Assembly (NCBI GenBank): GCA_014729395.1 | Contig: WJJZ01000007.1 | Coordinates: forward strand, 1-33,145 | DNA length: 33,145 nt | From: Candidatus Magasanikiibacteriota bacterium | GTDB lineage: Bacteria; Patescibacteriota; Patescibacteriia; Magasanikbacterales; UBA922 | Reading direction: 5' to 3' | Translations under genes and position numbers: made by a program | Shown: one piece after another, positions 24,273 through 33,100 of the stretch | Layout: the number at the start of each line of letters is the position of its first letter | Position numbering within the stretch: the stretch's first letter is position 1 | The notes under the pieces: generated by a model | Databases searched by the model: none | Seen by the model: the letters and a program-made list of their open reading frames with translations, nothing else | What the model was told of the DNA's origin: nothing

Positions 24273-25703
24273 TCACTTATTTTTACTCTTCATAGAAATT
24301 ATTTCCATCAAAGTTTTTTTAGAAATACCTCCAATGACAAACATCACCGCCCCATAGACTACCATACCTATGACTGTCAACAAGATTACATTTAGATTGA
24401 TTAACTGGCAAATAGCAAAAGCCATACATAAACTGGATAGAATTATTTTTGCGAGAGTTTTGAGCTGTATTTTTTGTTTAATATATCGGCGGACTGTAAC
24501 ATAAAGAAATAAAGCCGCATAAAGCTCGGAAAATACAGTCATCCAAGCGGCACCGTACATGCCGTAAAGCGGTATAAAAATCAAATAGCCGATTAAAGTT
24601 ATAATGGCATTACTGGCATAAACCCAAATAGTTTGCTTTTGTTTGTTTATAGCTACGGCGGTGTGTCCGAAAATTGCTCCGACAAAAACCCCGAAAACAG
24701 CCAAAGATAAAATTTGTAAAGGCTTTGCCGAGGCCATGTATTTGTCTCCGGCAACCAAATTCATTATTTTGGGTGCAAGCACTATTGTACCCACAGTCAT
24801 CGGTACGGCCAAAAGCATCATGGCGTCAAATGCTTGTTGGAATCTGGTTTTAAATTCATCCGCTTGATTGCGCGACCAAGAGAAAGCCAGCAGGGGCATA
24901 ATAACACCCATTAGCATCATGGCGGTTTGAGCCAGAATATCAATTACTCTGTAGGGTGCTCCGTAAAAACCGACCTCGGTTTGATCACGAAATATACTTA
25001 GCAAGAGTATATCTCCTTTTAAATAGACTACGTTAAAAATAATTGAAATTGCAATCGGCCACATTTTTTTTACAATTTCTTGCCAGATTTTTTTATTAAA
25101 AGCAAAACTTGGGCGCGTGTATTTTATGGCGGCCAGCCACATTACAACCATGTATGAGACCCCTGATATGGTAATCACTCCCATCACCCAAAGAAATGAT
25201 CCGTTCAAATTGATTAAAATAAACAAGCCAACAACCAAAATAATCCTTCCAATAACTTCGCCAATTGCCTGAATGTACATTTTTAACCGCTGCTGATAAA
25301 AACCAATGAAAATTTGATTCATGGCATTGGCAAAAAAAGACAAAGAAGTAAAAGCAATGGCTATTTTTACCGGAGTGGGATAAGGAAAGAATAGAGCGAT
25401 AAGCGGGGCAATGGCAAAAAAGATCGTGGCGCTGACAAAGCGAAAGCCGAGTAAATTTTTTAATAATTTTTCTTTATCAAAACGAGGTTCACTCATCATT
25501 TGGGCGGTCACCGGTACCAGACCGAAGTCAATCAAGATGGCAATGAATTGCAAAAATGCAATCGTGGTGATATACCAACCGAACTTTGTTGGCTCCAAAT
25601 AACGGGTCAACATGCTAAGGGCAATTAAACCCAAAAAAGTGGAAATTACTTTTCCACCGATTTGGACAATTGTGTTGTGGGCTATTTTGCGAGTTGTGGA
25701 CAT
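24273..25703 (-). CDS. Polysaccharide flippase (Wzx/MATE-like, oligosaccharide flippase family)
   Basis: 476 aa, multi-TM; ARKIAHNTIVQIGGKVISTFLGLIALSMLTRYLEPTKFGWY-type N-terminus (sequence MSTTRKIAHNTIVQIGG...). Confidence 0.92.
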   Translation of the reverse strand: MSTTRKIAHNTIVQIGGKVISTFLGLIALSMLTRYLEPTKFGWYITTIAFLQFIAILIDFGLVPVTAQMMSEPRFDKEKLLKNLLGFRFVSATIFFAIAPLIALFFPYPTPVKIAIAFTSLSFFANAMNQIFIGFYQQRLKMYIQAIGEVIGRIILVVGLFILINLNGSFLWVMGVITISGVSYMVVMWLAAIKYTRPSFAFNKKIWQEIVKKMWPIAISIIFNVVYLKGDILLLSIFRDQTEVGFYGAPYRVIDILAQTAMMLMGVIMPLLAFSWSRNQADEFKTRFQQAFDAMMLLAVPMTVGTIVLAPKIMNLVAGDKYMASAKPLQILSLAVFGVFVGAIFGHTAVAINKQKQTIWVYASNAIITLIGYLIFIPLYGMYGAAWMTVFSELYAALFLYVTVRRYIKQKIQLKTLAKIILSSLCMAFAICQLINLNVILLTVIGMVVYGAVMFVIGGISKKTLMEIISMKSKNK

Positions 25704-25705
25704 AA

Positions 25706-25815
25706 ATAATAATTCGGATATGCTGATAATGCGGATTTACGGATCGTCTGAATATAGACCAATGTAATATCCAATTATCCTAAATCTGTATCATCAGCAT
25801 ATCTGCATTATTAAT
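25706..25815. repeat. Imperfect hairpin element (CGGATWTACGGAT family)
   Basis: AATAATAATTCGGATATGCTGATAATGCGGATTTACGGAT ... ATCCTAAATCTGTATCATCAGCATATCTGCATTATT. Confidence 0.75.
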
Positions 25816-25907
25816 TTATTCATAGTTTATCACTTTTATAATGCGATTTCAATTGCTTTTGAACCTGTTTTTTTGGTATAATAATAACGCTTAAATAAAT
25901 ATTTACC

Positions 25908-27803
25908 ATGAAAAAATTCACTAATAAATTTTTATTAACCAGTGTTATTTTGGTAGTGCTGGGAGTATTTTCAAATATTGCTGATGCAGAGGCATATGCG
26001 GCACCGCCATCAATTGACCCGGGCTATGCCGCCCGCTATGTTTCGCAAACTATTCCCGACCCGATTGTGGTAGAGGCGGGTAGAACCAAAACAGTTGTTA
26101 TCAGTTTTAAAAATGTTGGTAAATATACTTGGGATGAAACCAGTACTCGCTATATATCAGCTTACACGCGTGAGCCAAAGTTTAGACACTCTGAATTTAT
26201 GGGAGCCAATTGGTTGGAGCCAAGACAAACGGCAAAAATAAAAGGAATAGTGAAACCGGGAGAAATCGGTGAGCTGGAAATTCAGGTCAAAGCACCCTTG
26301 GAAACAGGACGTTATGTGGAATTTTTTCATTTAGTGGCTGACGGCTATACTTGGGTAGAGGGCGGTGGATTTTATTTGGTTTTTAATGTGATAGAAGCGA
26401 CTGCTGCCACTGAAACCGAACAAATAAAAACTGAAAATTTAATTGCTGAAAAAGATAAAATTAACAACAAAGCAAAGTTAGCTCTATTGAGCACAAAAGA
26501 AGTCAGTGCCGCCGGCGGGCAACAAGTAAAAGTGGTAGCTGCTTTTAAAAACGATGGTGAAAAAATATGGGACGGCTATTCTTTTACAACTGGCAACAAT
26601 TCCGCTCTGGCCGCTGTTACGGAAAAGCTGACCTTTGCCGACAGTAGTTGGCGTGACGGACAATCTGTTTTGGCTGGCAATAAGCAAGTCGCGCCAGGTG
26701 AATATTTACGCGAAGTGTTTTACTTTAGAACCCCTGTAAAAAAGGGAAATTATACCGCTAGTTTTAAATTGAGAGTTGCCGGTGAGTTTGTTGACGGTGG
26801 TGAGATAGAAATTCCGGTTACTGTTACATCTGACGCACCGGATCATTATCAAGTACCCGAGTTTTCCAATACTACCGAAGTCGCCAAAGCCAAGGAACCA
26901 AGACTCTCAAAAGAACCTAGGATACGAGTTGGACTTTGGAAGCCGGAAGATCCGGTTTTGATGCGTTCGATTGAAGACGATTATTATGTATATGCCGGAA
27001 GCGAGTTAAAAGGTGTTTTGAAAAGTCCAAATCTGGGCACGCTAAGTTATGAAAACGGTAAATATAAATTTGTATCAAAAGACGTTAGTTTTTCCTCGGA
27101 TCAATATATTAGACTTTCACCTGTTCATGATGAGCATGCTGTCTTTGTACTTATTAATTTGACTCGCAAAATTGCCTGGAAAGGAGCGATTAATTTCAAT
27201 AAATATCGTGGGGCCATGGAATATAGATATACCCAAGACGGCAGCACTTTATATGTAATAAATGATTTATTATTTGAAGATTATGTGGCCGGGATTGCAG
27301 AGACTTCCAATTACGCCCATATTGAATATATCAAGGCTTTGCTCACTGCCGCTCGTACTTATGCTTATTATGTGAAAGAATATAGTGGCAAGCATGACGC
27401 CAGGAATTTTGATGTAGTGGGTCACACCGGGGATCAGCTTTATTTGGGAGTAATCAGTGAGGAGGACTTGCCGAATGTAAAGCGTGCGGCCGAAGCCACA
27501 GCCGGTTATATGGTAACGTATGATACTGATAATAATCCGGATACAGAATCAGATGTGGTAATTACACCATATTATGGCAATAGTGACGGACGAACCAGGA
27601 GTTGGACAGAGGTTTGGGGCGGTACCCCCAAGCCCTGGTTGGTTTCAGTAAAGGCTGAATATGACTACGGTCGGGCAATGTTTGGTCATGGAGTTGGCAT
27701 CAGCCAGCGCGATGCCGCCTATCGAGCCGAAGAGGAAGAGTTGGATTGGCAAGGACTACTAAAATATTATTATACCGGGGTTGAGGTGGAGAGGGTTTAT
27801 TGA
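25908..27803 (+). CDS. SpoIID/LytB-domain protein with N-terminal NBR1-Ig-like domains
   Basis: 631 aa; signal peptide; two Ig-like stretches (VVEAGRTKTVVISFKNVGKYTWDE..; VSAAGGQQVKVVAAFKNDGEKIWDGY..); SpoIID core YRGAMEYRYTQDGSTLYVINDLLFEDYVAGIAE...HGVGISQRDA. Confidence 0.9.
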   Translation: MKKFTNKFLLTSVILVVLGVFSNIADAEAYAAPPSIDPGYAARYVSQTIPDPIVVEAGRTKTVVISFKNVGKYTWDETSTRYISAYTREPKFRHSEFMGANWLEPRQTAKIKGIVKPGEIGELEIQVKAPLETGRYVEFFHLVADGYTWVEGGGFYLVFNVIEATAATETEQIKTENLIAEKDKINNKAKLALLSTKEVSAAGGQQVKVVAAFKNDGEKIWDGYSFTTGNNSALAAVTEKLTFADSSWRDGQSVLAGNKQVAPGEYLREVFYFRTPVKKGNYTASFKLRVAGEFVDGGEIEIPVTVTSDAPDHYQVPEFSNTTEVAKAKEPRLSKEPRIRVGLWKPEDPVLMRSIEDDYYVYAGSELKGVLKSPNLGTLSYENGKYKFVSKDVSFSSDQYIRLSPVHDEHAVFVLINLTRKIAWKGAINFNKYRGAMEYRYTQDGSTLYVINDLLFEDYVAGIAETSNYAHIEYIKALLTAARTYAYYVKEYSGKHDARNFDVVGHTGDQLYLGVISEEDLPNVKRAAEATAGYMVTYDTDNNPDTESDVVITPYYGNSDGRTRSWTEVWGGTPKPWLVSVKAEYDYGRAMFGHGVGISQRDAAYRAEEEELDWQGLLKYYYTGVEVERVY

Positions 27804-27821
27804 GGTATTGATAACATAAAT

Positions 27822-27850
27822 TGAGCCGGCTGTTGCGAGCCGGTTTTTTA
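27822..27850 (+). terminator. Rho-independent terminator of the SpoIID gene
   Basis: CCGGCT-gttgcg-AGCCGG TTTTTT. Confidence 0.8.
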
Positions 27851-27940
27851 AGTTGGTAAATAATGAAAAGCACGATATATTGGGACGAGTAGTAAATTTT
27901 GATAAAAGTTAGACTGATGATAAAATATAATTATAAAAAT

Positions 27941-30900
27941 ATGGAAACTGGTAAAAAAACAACCAACCAGGATTCTTATAAACTTGTTCCGGTTGATTCT
28001 AAAAAGAATAAGGAAGTAATAACAGAAAAGGGTGTGGATAATAATGTTGAAAAAGAATCAAAAGATTTTGAAGAGAAAATTCGTAATTTTGCTTTTGATT
28101 TTTTTGATTCAAGTTTTTCACATGTTATAAAATCGAATGAGATGGGGAAAACGTTAGATGGAATTTACTTACTTGAAGACACAGAAAAAAAATTAGCCAT
28201 TTTATCAGGTGATGAAGAAAATTATGAAAATAGAATTATTGGGAAACAATTTCAAAAAGCAGTAGAAATTTTTTTGGAAGAAATGGTTAAATTTATTAAA
28301 GAAAAAAAGAAAGAAAACAATTTGAAAGATGTTGAAAGATTTACAGATTATATAGAAGAATCTTTATTTTATTCTTCACCTTCTTTGTTAAGCAATCTTG
28401 ATTTATCATCTCAATTTGATCTAGCGGCCGCTACCACTCGTGTACCGGAGCTACAGGGTTTTGTTGGTCCGGGTATGGTGGGAGATATGGTTTACGAACT
28501 ATCTTTTTACCCCGACAATTCAATAGTGGATGAATTTTATAATAAAATTATAACTAGTCCGGTGGCTAAGCAATTGGATTATTTGGATTTTATTAAAATC
28601 ATGGCTCAAAAAGCTTCTGCCCAAGGTTCATGGGCACGACCTGCCCTCAATAGAATGATAGAGTTAAGCAATAAATTATCTAAGGATACAAAATTACCTT
28701 TTGTTAAATATGCCAGTGATTCAACTTTAGAATTATTGAATGTAGAAAAACAGGAACCTTCTCATGATGTTGTGCAGATGAGAGGCGGTCGAAAGTATGG
28801 TAGGCAGACAAAATTAAACGAATACATTCTACAAAAACATGAGAAATTTAGTCATATTATAATGACAGATATTGACTTGGCAGACAGTGATAGACTGCTA
28901 CGTGTTAGCCAAGATTATGTGGGAGTGATGGATCAAGCCGGATCAATAAATTATTTTTCCAAGTTTGAGAAAAAGGAGGAAGAAATACAAAAATCGGATT
29001 ACGATATTTTGATGGTTAGGACAATCAAAGAGTTTGTTCAACATAGAGGAGATGTGATGAATCAGCAAGATTTAAATCGTCTAATTGGTTATATAAACCG
29101 TAATTTATTGGATATAAAACAACCAAAGCAAATAATAAAATTTTGGCAAGAGCAAGAAGTTCTGACTGATGAAGAATGGGTTATTTTTTTTGAGTCAGAT
29201 TCAAGAATTACGGATTTACACAGGGAGTTTGAAAAATTTAAAAAAGACATATATAAAGAGTCTGGATTTTTAGCAGAAAAGGCCAGTAGAGATTATGTTC
29301 AGAGTTTCATTCAAAAAATATCTTCTGAAAAAAATAATTACTTACAAAAAAGGCGAGAACAGGTTTTGAAAGCATTAAGAGAAGGCGATGAAGAAGAGGC
29401 TTTTTCTATAGCAAGCAATACTGCTTCAGCTGCTTTTGCCTTGTCTTCTGGTTTGGAGAAGGGGAGTACAAACAGGGTTGTTGAAGATTTGAGAATGATA
29501 TATGAAGACATTACAAAAAGACACGATAATATTTGGCATGAAGCAAATTTAAAGCTTTTAGAAGAACAAAAAAAAATAGAAGCGAAAAACAGCAAATTAT
29601 TTGAAAATTTTTCAAGTTTATTTGGAAAGATATTTGAAAACAAGGAGGAACTTAATAATAATTTATATACAACACTCAAAAAAATAGAAAAACAGACTGA
29701 GAATCATTTGAGAAAAGTTCACATGATATCCGGTGACAGACTAATGGAAGATCCGGCAATTTTACCATTTGGGGTGGAAGATGCAAAAGAGGAAGAATTA
29801 TTGCTGTTTCAACAATTACATAGGCCCGGTTTAAAATCATATATTGAAGACAAGCTGAATTTCAATTTTGAGGAACTGGATTTAAGAACCCAGTTACATT
29901 TTTTAAGTTTTGTTTCAGAAAAAGATGATGGCACGTTTGAGGATGTAGAAGATTTGATGCAAAACAAACATTTGGATCATCAAGCTTTTTTGAAGACTTT
30001 TTTTGCTTGTGCAGCCGATAGAAAAATCGGACAAGATATAATTAATTTTGCCAGAACAAATGGAATTGAAAAAGCAAATCCAATTTTTGAAAGGTATCAA
30101 GAATTAATAGAAGATATATCAGAGGTCGAAAAATTGATTGCAGATTTTTTCGTTAGTAAAAAAGGTAAACAAGTTGACACCAGAAAAGTGGTCCAAGAGA
30201 TTGTTTTAAGATCAAATAGAACGCTTATTCAGGGTATGAAATTGGGAGAAAAAGTAAATGTGGAGGAGTTGAATTATCAATTACAAAAAATAAGGAAAGA
30301 TGTATCCAACTTTGCTTCTATCTTCAAAACCGCTTTCAAAGGCAAAGAAAAAATAGATTTGGAGAGTATAAAAGGTTTGGATTTTTCTACCAGCAAAATA
30401 GAAGAGCTTACAGATGAGGACAAACAAGAAATGCAGGAAATTGCAAAGAAAAATTGGCTGCCGCGCGGGAAAGCCGGGGAAGGTGTGATAAAAGAATTTG
30501 GGGAAACACTTGAGAGTGGTAAAGATATAGATTTTTATGTTCTAAAACAAGACGAAAATTTGGTATCATTCATGCGCTTTGATAAACCTGATTCTGACGG
30601 ACATCGCTATGCCGGATCTTTTAATGTAGATCCAGAATATCGCGGTTCAGCTATTGGCGAAGCTATGCTGGTAAACGCTTTGGAAGAACAAGCAAAAAAT
30701 TATGTAATTGACGCGACGGTTCACCCCGGAATTCAAGTGGGGACCGATTATGTGGAAAAGCGTGGTTTTAATATTACCGGGGTTATCCCAAACTATGATG
30801 ATAGCGGTGAGACATTTTTTGCGATTGAGCTTGATAGATATGGAAACGAAAAATTAAATACCAAAGACAAACAAGATTATAGCCAAGAAAAATTTGTGAG

Positions 30901-31138
30901 TATTTATAATTCAATTTACAAAGATAAGAAACTGGAAGAGTTGATCGGTTCAAAAATAATTGTAAGACATTTTGATCCTAAAAAACAAGGCGACCTGGTA
31001 GAGAAAGAAGTGGGTGAGCTAACTGAAAATGGTTATATTGGTACCAGATATTTTACTGATCCGGAGGATGATACACAAAGATATTATGTGTTTGAGATTG
31101 ATAGGAGAAAAAAGAAAGAGATGAGAGATGCGGCTTGA
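27941..31138 (+). CDS. Large hypothetical protein with C-terminal GNAT acetyltransferase-like domain
   Basis: ORF track starts at TTG 27899; METGKK at 27941 is a plausible start. C-terminal LVSFMRFDKPDSDGHRYAGSFNVDPEYRGSAIGEAMLVNALEEQAKNYVIDATVHPGIQVGTDYVEKRGFN matches GNAT motif A and the following region. Confidence 0.8.
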   Translation: METGKKTTNQDSYKLVPVDSKKNKEVITEKGVDNNVEKESKDFEEKIRNFAFDFFDSSFSHVIKSNEMGKTLDGIYLLEDTEKKLAILSGDEENYENRIIGKQFQKAVEIFLEEMVKFIKEKKKENNLKDVERFTDYIEESLFYSSPSLLSNLDLSSQFDLAAATTRVPELQGFVGPGMVGDMVYELSFYPDNSIVDEFYNKIITSPVAKQLDYLDFIKIMAQKASAQGSWARPALNRMIELSNKLSKDTKLPFVKYASDSTLELLNVEKQEPSHDVVQMRGGRKYGRQTKLNEYILQKHEKFSHIIMTDIDLADSDRLLRVSQDYVGVMDQAGSINYFSKFEKKEEEIQKSDYDILMVRTIKEFVQHRGDVMNQQDLNRLIGYINRNLLDIKQPKQIIKFWQEQEVLTDEEWVIFFESDSRITDLHREFEKFKKDIYKESGFLAEKASRDYVQSFIQKISSEKNNYLQKRREQVLKALREGDEEEAFSIASNTASAAFALSSGLEKGSTNRVVEDLRMIYEDITKRHDNIWHEANLKLLEEQKKIEAKNSKLFENFSSLFGKIFENKEELNNNLYTTLKKIEKQTENHLRKVHMISGDRLMEDPAILPFGVEDAKEEELLLFQQLHRPGLKSYIEDKLNFNFEELDLRTQLHFLSFVSEKDDGTFEDVEDLMQNKHLDHQAFLKTFFACAADRKIGQDIINFARTNGIEKANPIFERYQELIEDISEVEKLIADFFVSKKGKQVDTRKVVQEIVLRSNRTLIQGMKLGEKVNVEELNYQLQKIRKDVSNFASIFKTAFKGKEKIDLESIKGLDFSTSKIEELTDEDKQEMQEIAKKNWLPRGKAGEGVIKEFGETLESGKDIDFYVLKQDENLVSFMRFDKPDSDGHRYAGSFNVDPEYRGSAIGEAMLVNALEEQAKNYVIDATVHPGIQVGTDYVEKRGFNITGVIPNYDDSGETFFAIELDRYGNEKLNTKDKQDYSQEKFVSIYNSIYKDKKLEELIGSKIIVRHFDPKKQGDLVEKEVGELTENGYIGTRYFTDPEDDTQRYYVFEIDRRKKKEMRDAA

Positions 31139-31224
31139 GGTTTTTGATAAAAATTTGAGCTTGAAAAATAATAGATGGATAGAAAATTTTATATTTTTTT
31201 TATATAAATTTTAGCTTTCAGATC

Positions 31225-31252
31225 TTGACAATTTTTATAATTACGATATACT
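31225..31252 (+). promoter_or_regulatory. Strong sigma70-like promoter of a short transcript
   Basis: TTGACA, 16 nt, TATACT upstream of a non-coding interval. Confidence 0.7.
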
Positions 31253-31257
31253 TTTTA

Positions 31258-31336
31258 ATAAAGGTAGTCCCGTTTTACTATGGGTCAAGAAATACTGCTT
31301 ACCGGCAAAATCCCTTCGGGGATTTTTTGCTTTGTA
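31258..31336 (+). ncRNA. Candidate small RNA
   Basis: Promoter above; GGTA...TACC enclosing CCCG...TGGG; terminator GCAAAATCCC-TTCG-GGGATTTTTTGC; no ORF. Confidence 0.5.
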
Positions 31337-31415
31337 GAATATTTTATACTATTTTTATAATTTTTTTAAAATAGCTTCATCCAATAAATTTTATAATATT
31401 AAACGGTGGATTCAT

Positions 31416-31491
31416 GGGCCCATAGTTTAACTTGGTAAAACACTGCCTTTGGTAAGCAATATTCGGGGTTCAAGTCCCCGTGGGTCCACCA
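31416..31491 (+). tRNA. Atypical tRNA, identity unresolved (formal anticodon TGG; possible degenerate Thr(GGT))
   Basis: GGGCCCATAGTTTAACTTGGTAAAACACTGCCTTTGGTAAGCAATATTCGGGGTTCAAGTCCCCGTGGGTCCACCA; canonical acceptor, D and T arms and encoded CCA; anticodon stem has C.A mismatches at both ends. Confidence 0.75.
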
Positions 31492-31497
31492 CCTAAG

Positions 31498-31526
31498 GCA
31501 ATCTCCTTACTGGAGGTTGTTTTTTA
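31498..31526 (+). terminator. Terminator after the atypical tRNA
   Basis: CAATCTCC-ttact-GGAGGTTG TTTTTT. Confidence 0.7.
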
Positions 31527-32327
31527 CCCATTAAAAACCGTGGAGCCGCCATCGGTGTCAGGTGGGGTGATTTTGTCTTTTGAGAGATTCCACAGACCTT
31601 CAAAGATATTTTTTTGCATATTATAAATATCCGGATCTTCTATGATTACCGCCACTTTGCTGTCTTCTCGCAAGGTGAAATAAGCGATTTTATTATTATA
31701 AATTTGCATTGCCGTATTAAATGACTTGATATTTTTTGGTAATAGGCGACTGTCGGTCAGTTTTTTGCCTTGTTTTTTGAGGTATTCTTGGTTGGCCGGG
31801 GTATTTACAACCAAAATTTGCTTATTTATACCCTTTTTTCGCCTATCTTCGACGTATTCTTTGTTAATTTTGTCAGCATATTTTTGGACTGCCTCTAAAT
31901 CTACTATGGTGTAAAGGGTGTCTGTTGTATTCAAGGTATCATAAAGTGCCTGTTCGTAACCATCTTCTCCTTCAAAAAATCTCACCCCGGGCTTTTTTTC
32001 TGCTAAATTATAAGCTCCGGTGAGCTGTTTTATTGCTTCTTGCATTTCCTGAGCAAATACAGCTGTTTCTTGCTTTTTTTCCTCAACCAAGCCAAAAAGT
32101 CTACTGGGGTGGTTTGGTTTGTAATAAGCGTTTCTACCTTCTTTTCTGTAATCAATAAAGTCCTTGGCAAGAAGGGTAGCCAGGGAATCATAAATTGAGG
32201 CTCTACTTAGCGTAGTTTTTTCTTGAATTTTAGGGACGCTACATTCTCCATTTTCCGCTAAGATTTGATAAATTTCCGCATCAGACGGGTCAAATCCGGC
32301 TGATAAAAGGATTTCGTGGGTGGTCAT
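31524..32327 (-). CDS. TrmB-like transcriptional regulator
   Basis: 267 aa; N-terminal winged HTH LLSAGFDPSDAEIYQILAENGECSVPKIQEKTTLSRASIYDSLATLLAKDFIDYRKEGRNAYYKPNHPSRL. Confidence 0.88.
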   Translation of the reverse strand: MTTHEILLSAGFDPSDAEIYQILAENGECSVPKIQEKTTLSRASIYDSLATLLAKDFIDYRKEGRNAYYKPNHPSRLFGLVEEKKQETAVFAQEMQEAIKQLTGAYNLAEKKPGVRFFEGEDGYEQALYDTLNTTDTLYTIVDLEAVQKYADKINKEYVEDRRKKGINKQILVVNTPANQEYLKKQGKKLTDSRLLPKNIKSFNTAMQIYNNKIAYFTLREDSKVAVIIEDPDIYNMQKNIFEGLWNLSKDKITPPDTDGGSTVFNG

Positions 32328-32436
32328 AGGATAAAGGCTTAAAAGGCCTGAAGAGCTTGAAATGCTCGAAAGGCTTTTTTTGGATTAAGTTGATACAAGT
32401 AACCCCTCCCTAATCCTCCCCAGACCCCACCTCCTG

Positions 32437-32528
32437 CCCTCCTCCCCTTGGTAAGGGGAGGAGGGACTTGCTAAAGAGGTTTATCAAACTCGCTTAGTAA
32501 GTTCCCCCTCCCTTTTTAAGGGAGGGGG
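32437..32528. repeat. Two C/G-rich hairpin repeats in the TrmB leader
   Basis: CCCTCCTCCCCTT-ggt-AAGGGGAGGAGGG (32437-32465) and CCCCCTCCCTT-ttt-AAGGGAGGGGG (32504-32528). Confidence 0.85.
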
Positions 32529-32688
32529 ACAGGGGGTGGGTTGCCTGTACAAAGAAAGGAGGGCAGCCTGCCTACTGGCAGGGGATGGGTTGTGTTGAAG
32601 CTGAATATCCCTCAACCCAGCCAAAAATGAGTAATTCTACTCAATTTGGATAATTTTATTAGCACACAAATTTTGCCTAAATGTAAAT

Positions 32689-32719
32689 ATATTATAGCAG
32701 ATTAAAATATATTAGTCAA
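32689..32719 (-). promoter_or_regulatory. Putative promoter of the TrmB-like gene
   Basis: Minus strand TTGACT-AATATATTTTAATCTGC-TATAAT (17 nt spacer). Confidence 0.65.
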
Positions 32720-32741
32720 GTTTACACTAGACATATTATAT

Positions 32742-32780
32742 AACAAAAAGAATAGCTAAACTAAGCTATTCTTTTTGTTT
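32742..32780. terminator. Long AT-rich hairpin, possible bidirectional terminator
   Basis: AACAAAAAGAATAGCT-aaacta-AGCTATTCTTTTTGTT. Confidence 0.65.
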
Positions 32781-32806
32781 AAAATATCTTTACATACAGC
32801 CTAGAC

Positions 32807-32835
32807 TTGACAAATGCGATAAAACATGGTATACT
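32807..32835 (+). promoter_or_regulatory. Strong sigma70-like promoter of a non-coding transcript
   Basis: TTGACA (32807-32812), 17 nt, TATACT (32830-32835). Confidence 0.75.
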
Positions 32836-32841
32836 GTGATG

Positions 32842-32997
32842 TTCGATGATAAAAAAGCAATTTGATTTGAACACTTTAAAATTCAAAAAGACACAAGCCT
32901 TTGGAGAGAGGGGTAAGTGAGAAATAAGAAATTTCTAAGAAAATTATTCAATTTCTTGCGACCATAGTAACTCTCTTCAAAAAAGTGAGTTTTTTTG
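32842..32997 (+). ncRNA. Candidate structured RNA of about 155 nt with terminator
   Basis: TTTGGAGAGAG (32900-32910) pairs with CTCTCTTCAAA (32971-32981); inner AAGAAATT/AATTTCTT; alternative terminator ACTCtCTT-caaaa-AAGtGAGTTTTTTT. Confidence 0.5.
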
Positions 32998-33100
32998 TTC
33001 TGATTGATAAGATTCGGTCTTTACCGAATTAACATGTATAGGGCAGGGATAAAATAATATTAAGCCTGGAGCCCATATACATTATATATAGACCGCCTTC

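Noticed and set aside
25908-27803. Evidence for sporulation
   Set aside because: A single SpoIID-domain protein is common in non-sporulating bacteria; no other sporulation gene is seen.
31258-31336. Assignment of the small RNA to SRP RNA, tmRNA or a known riboswitch
   Set aside because: No SRP GGAAGCAGC-type loop, no tRNA-like tmRNA ends and no riboswitch consensus that I can recognise.
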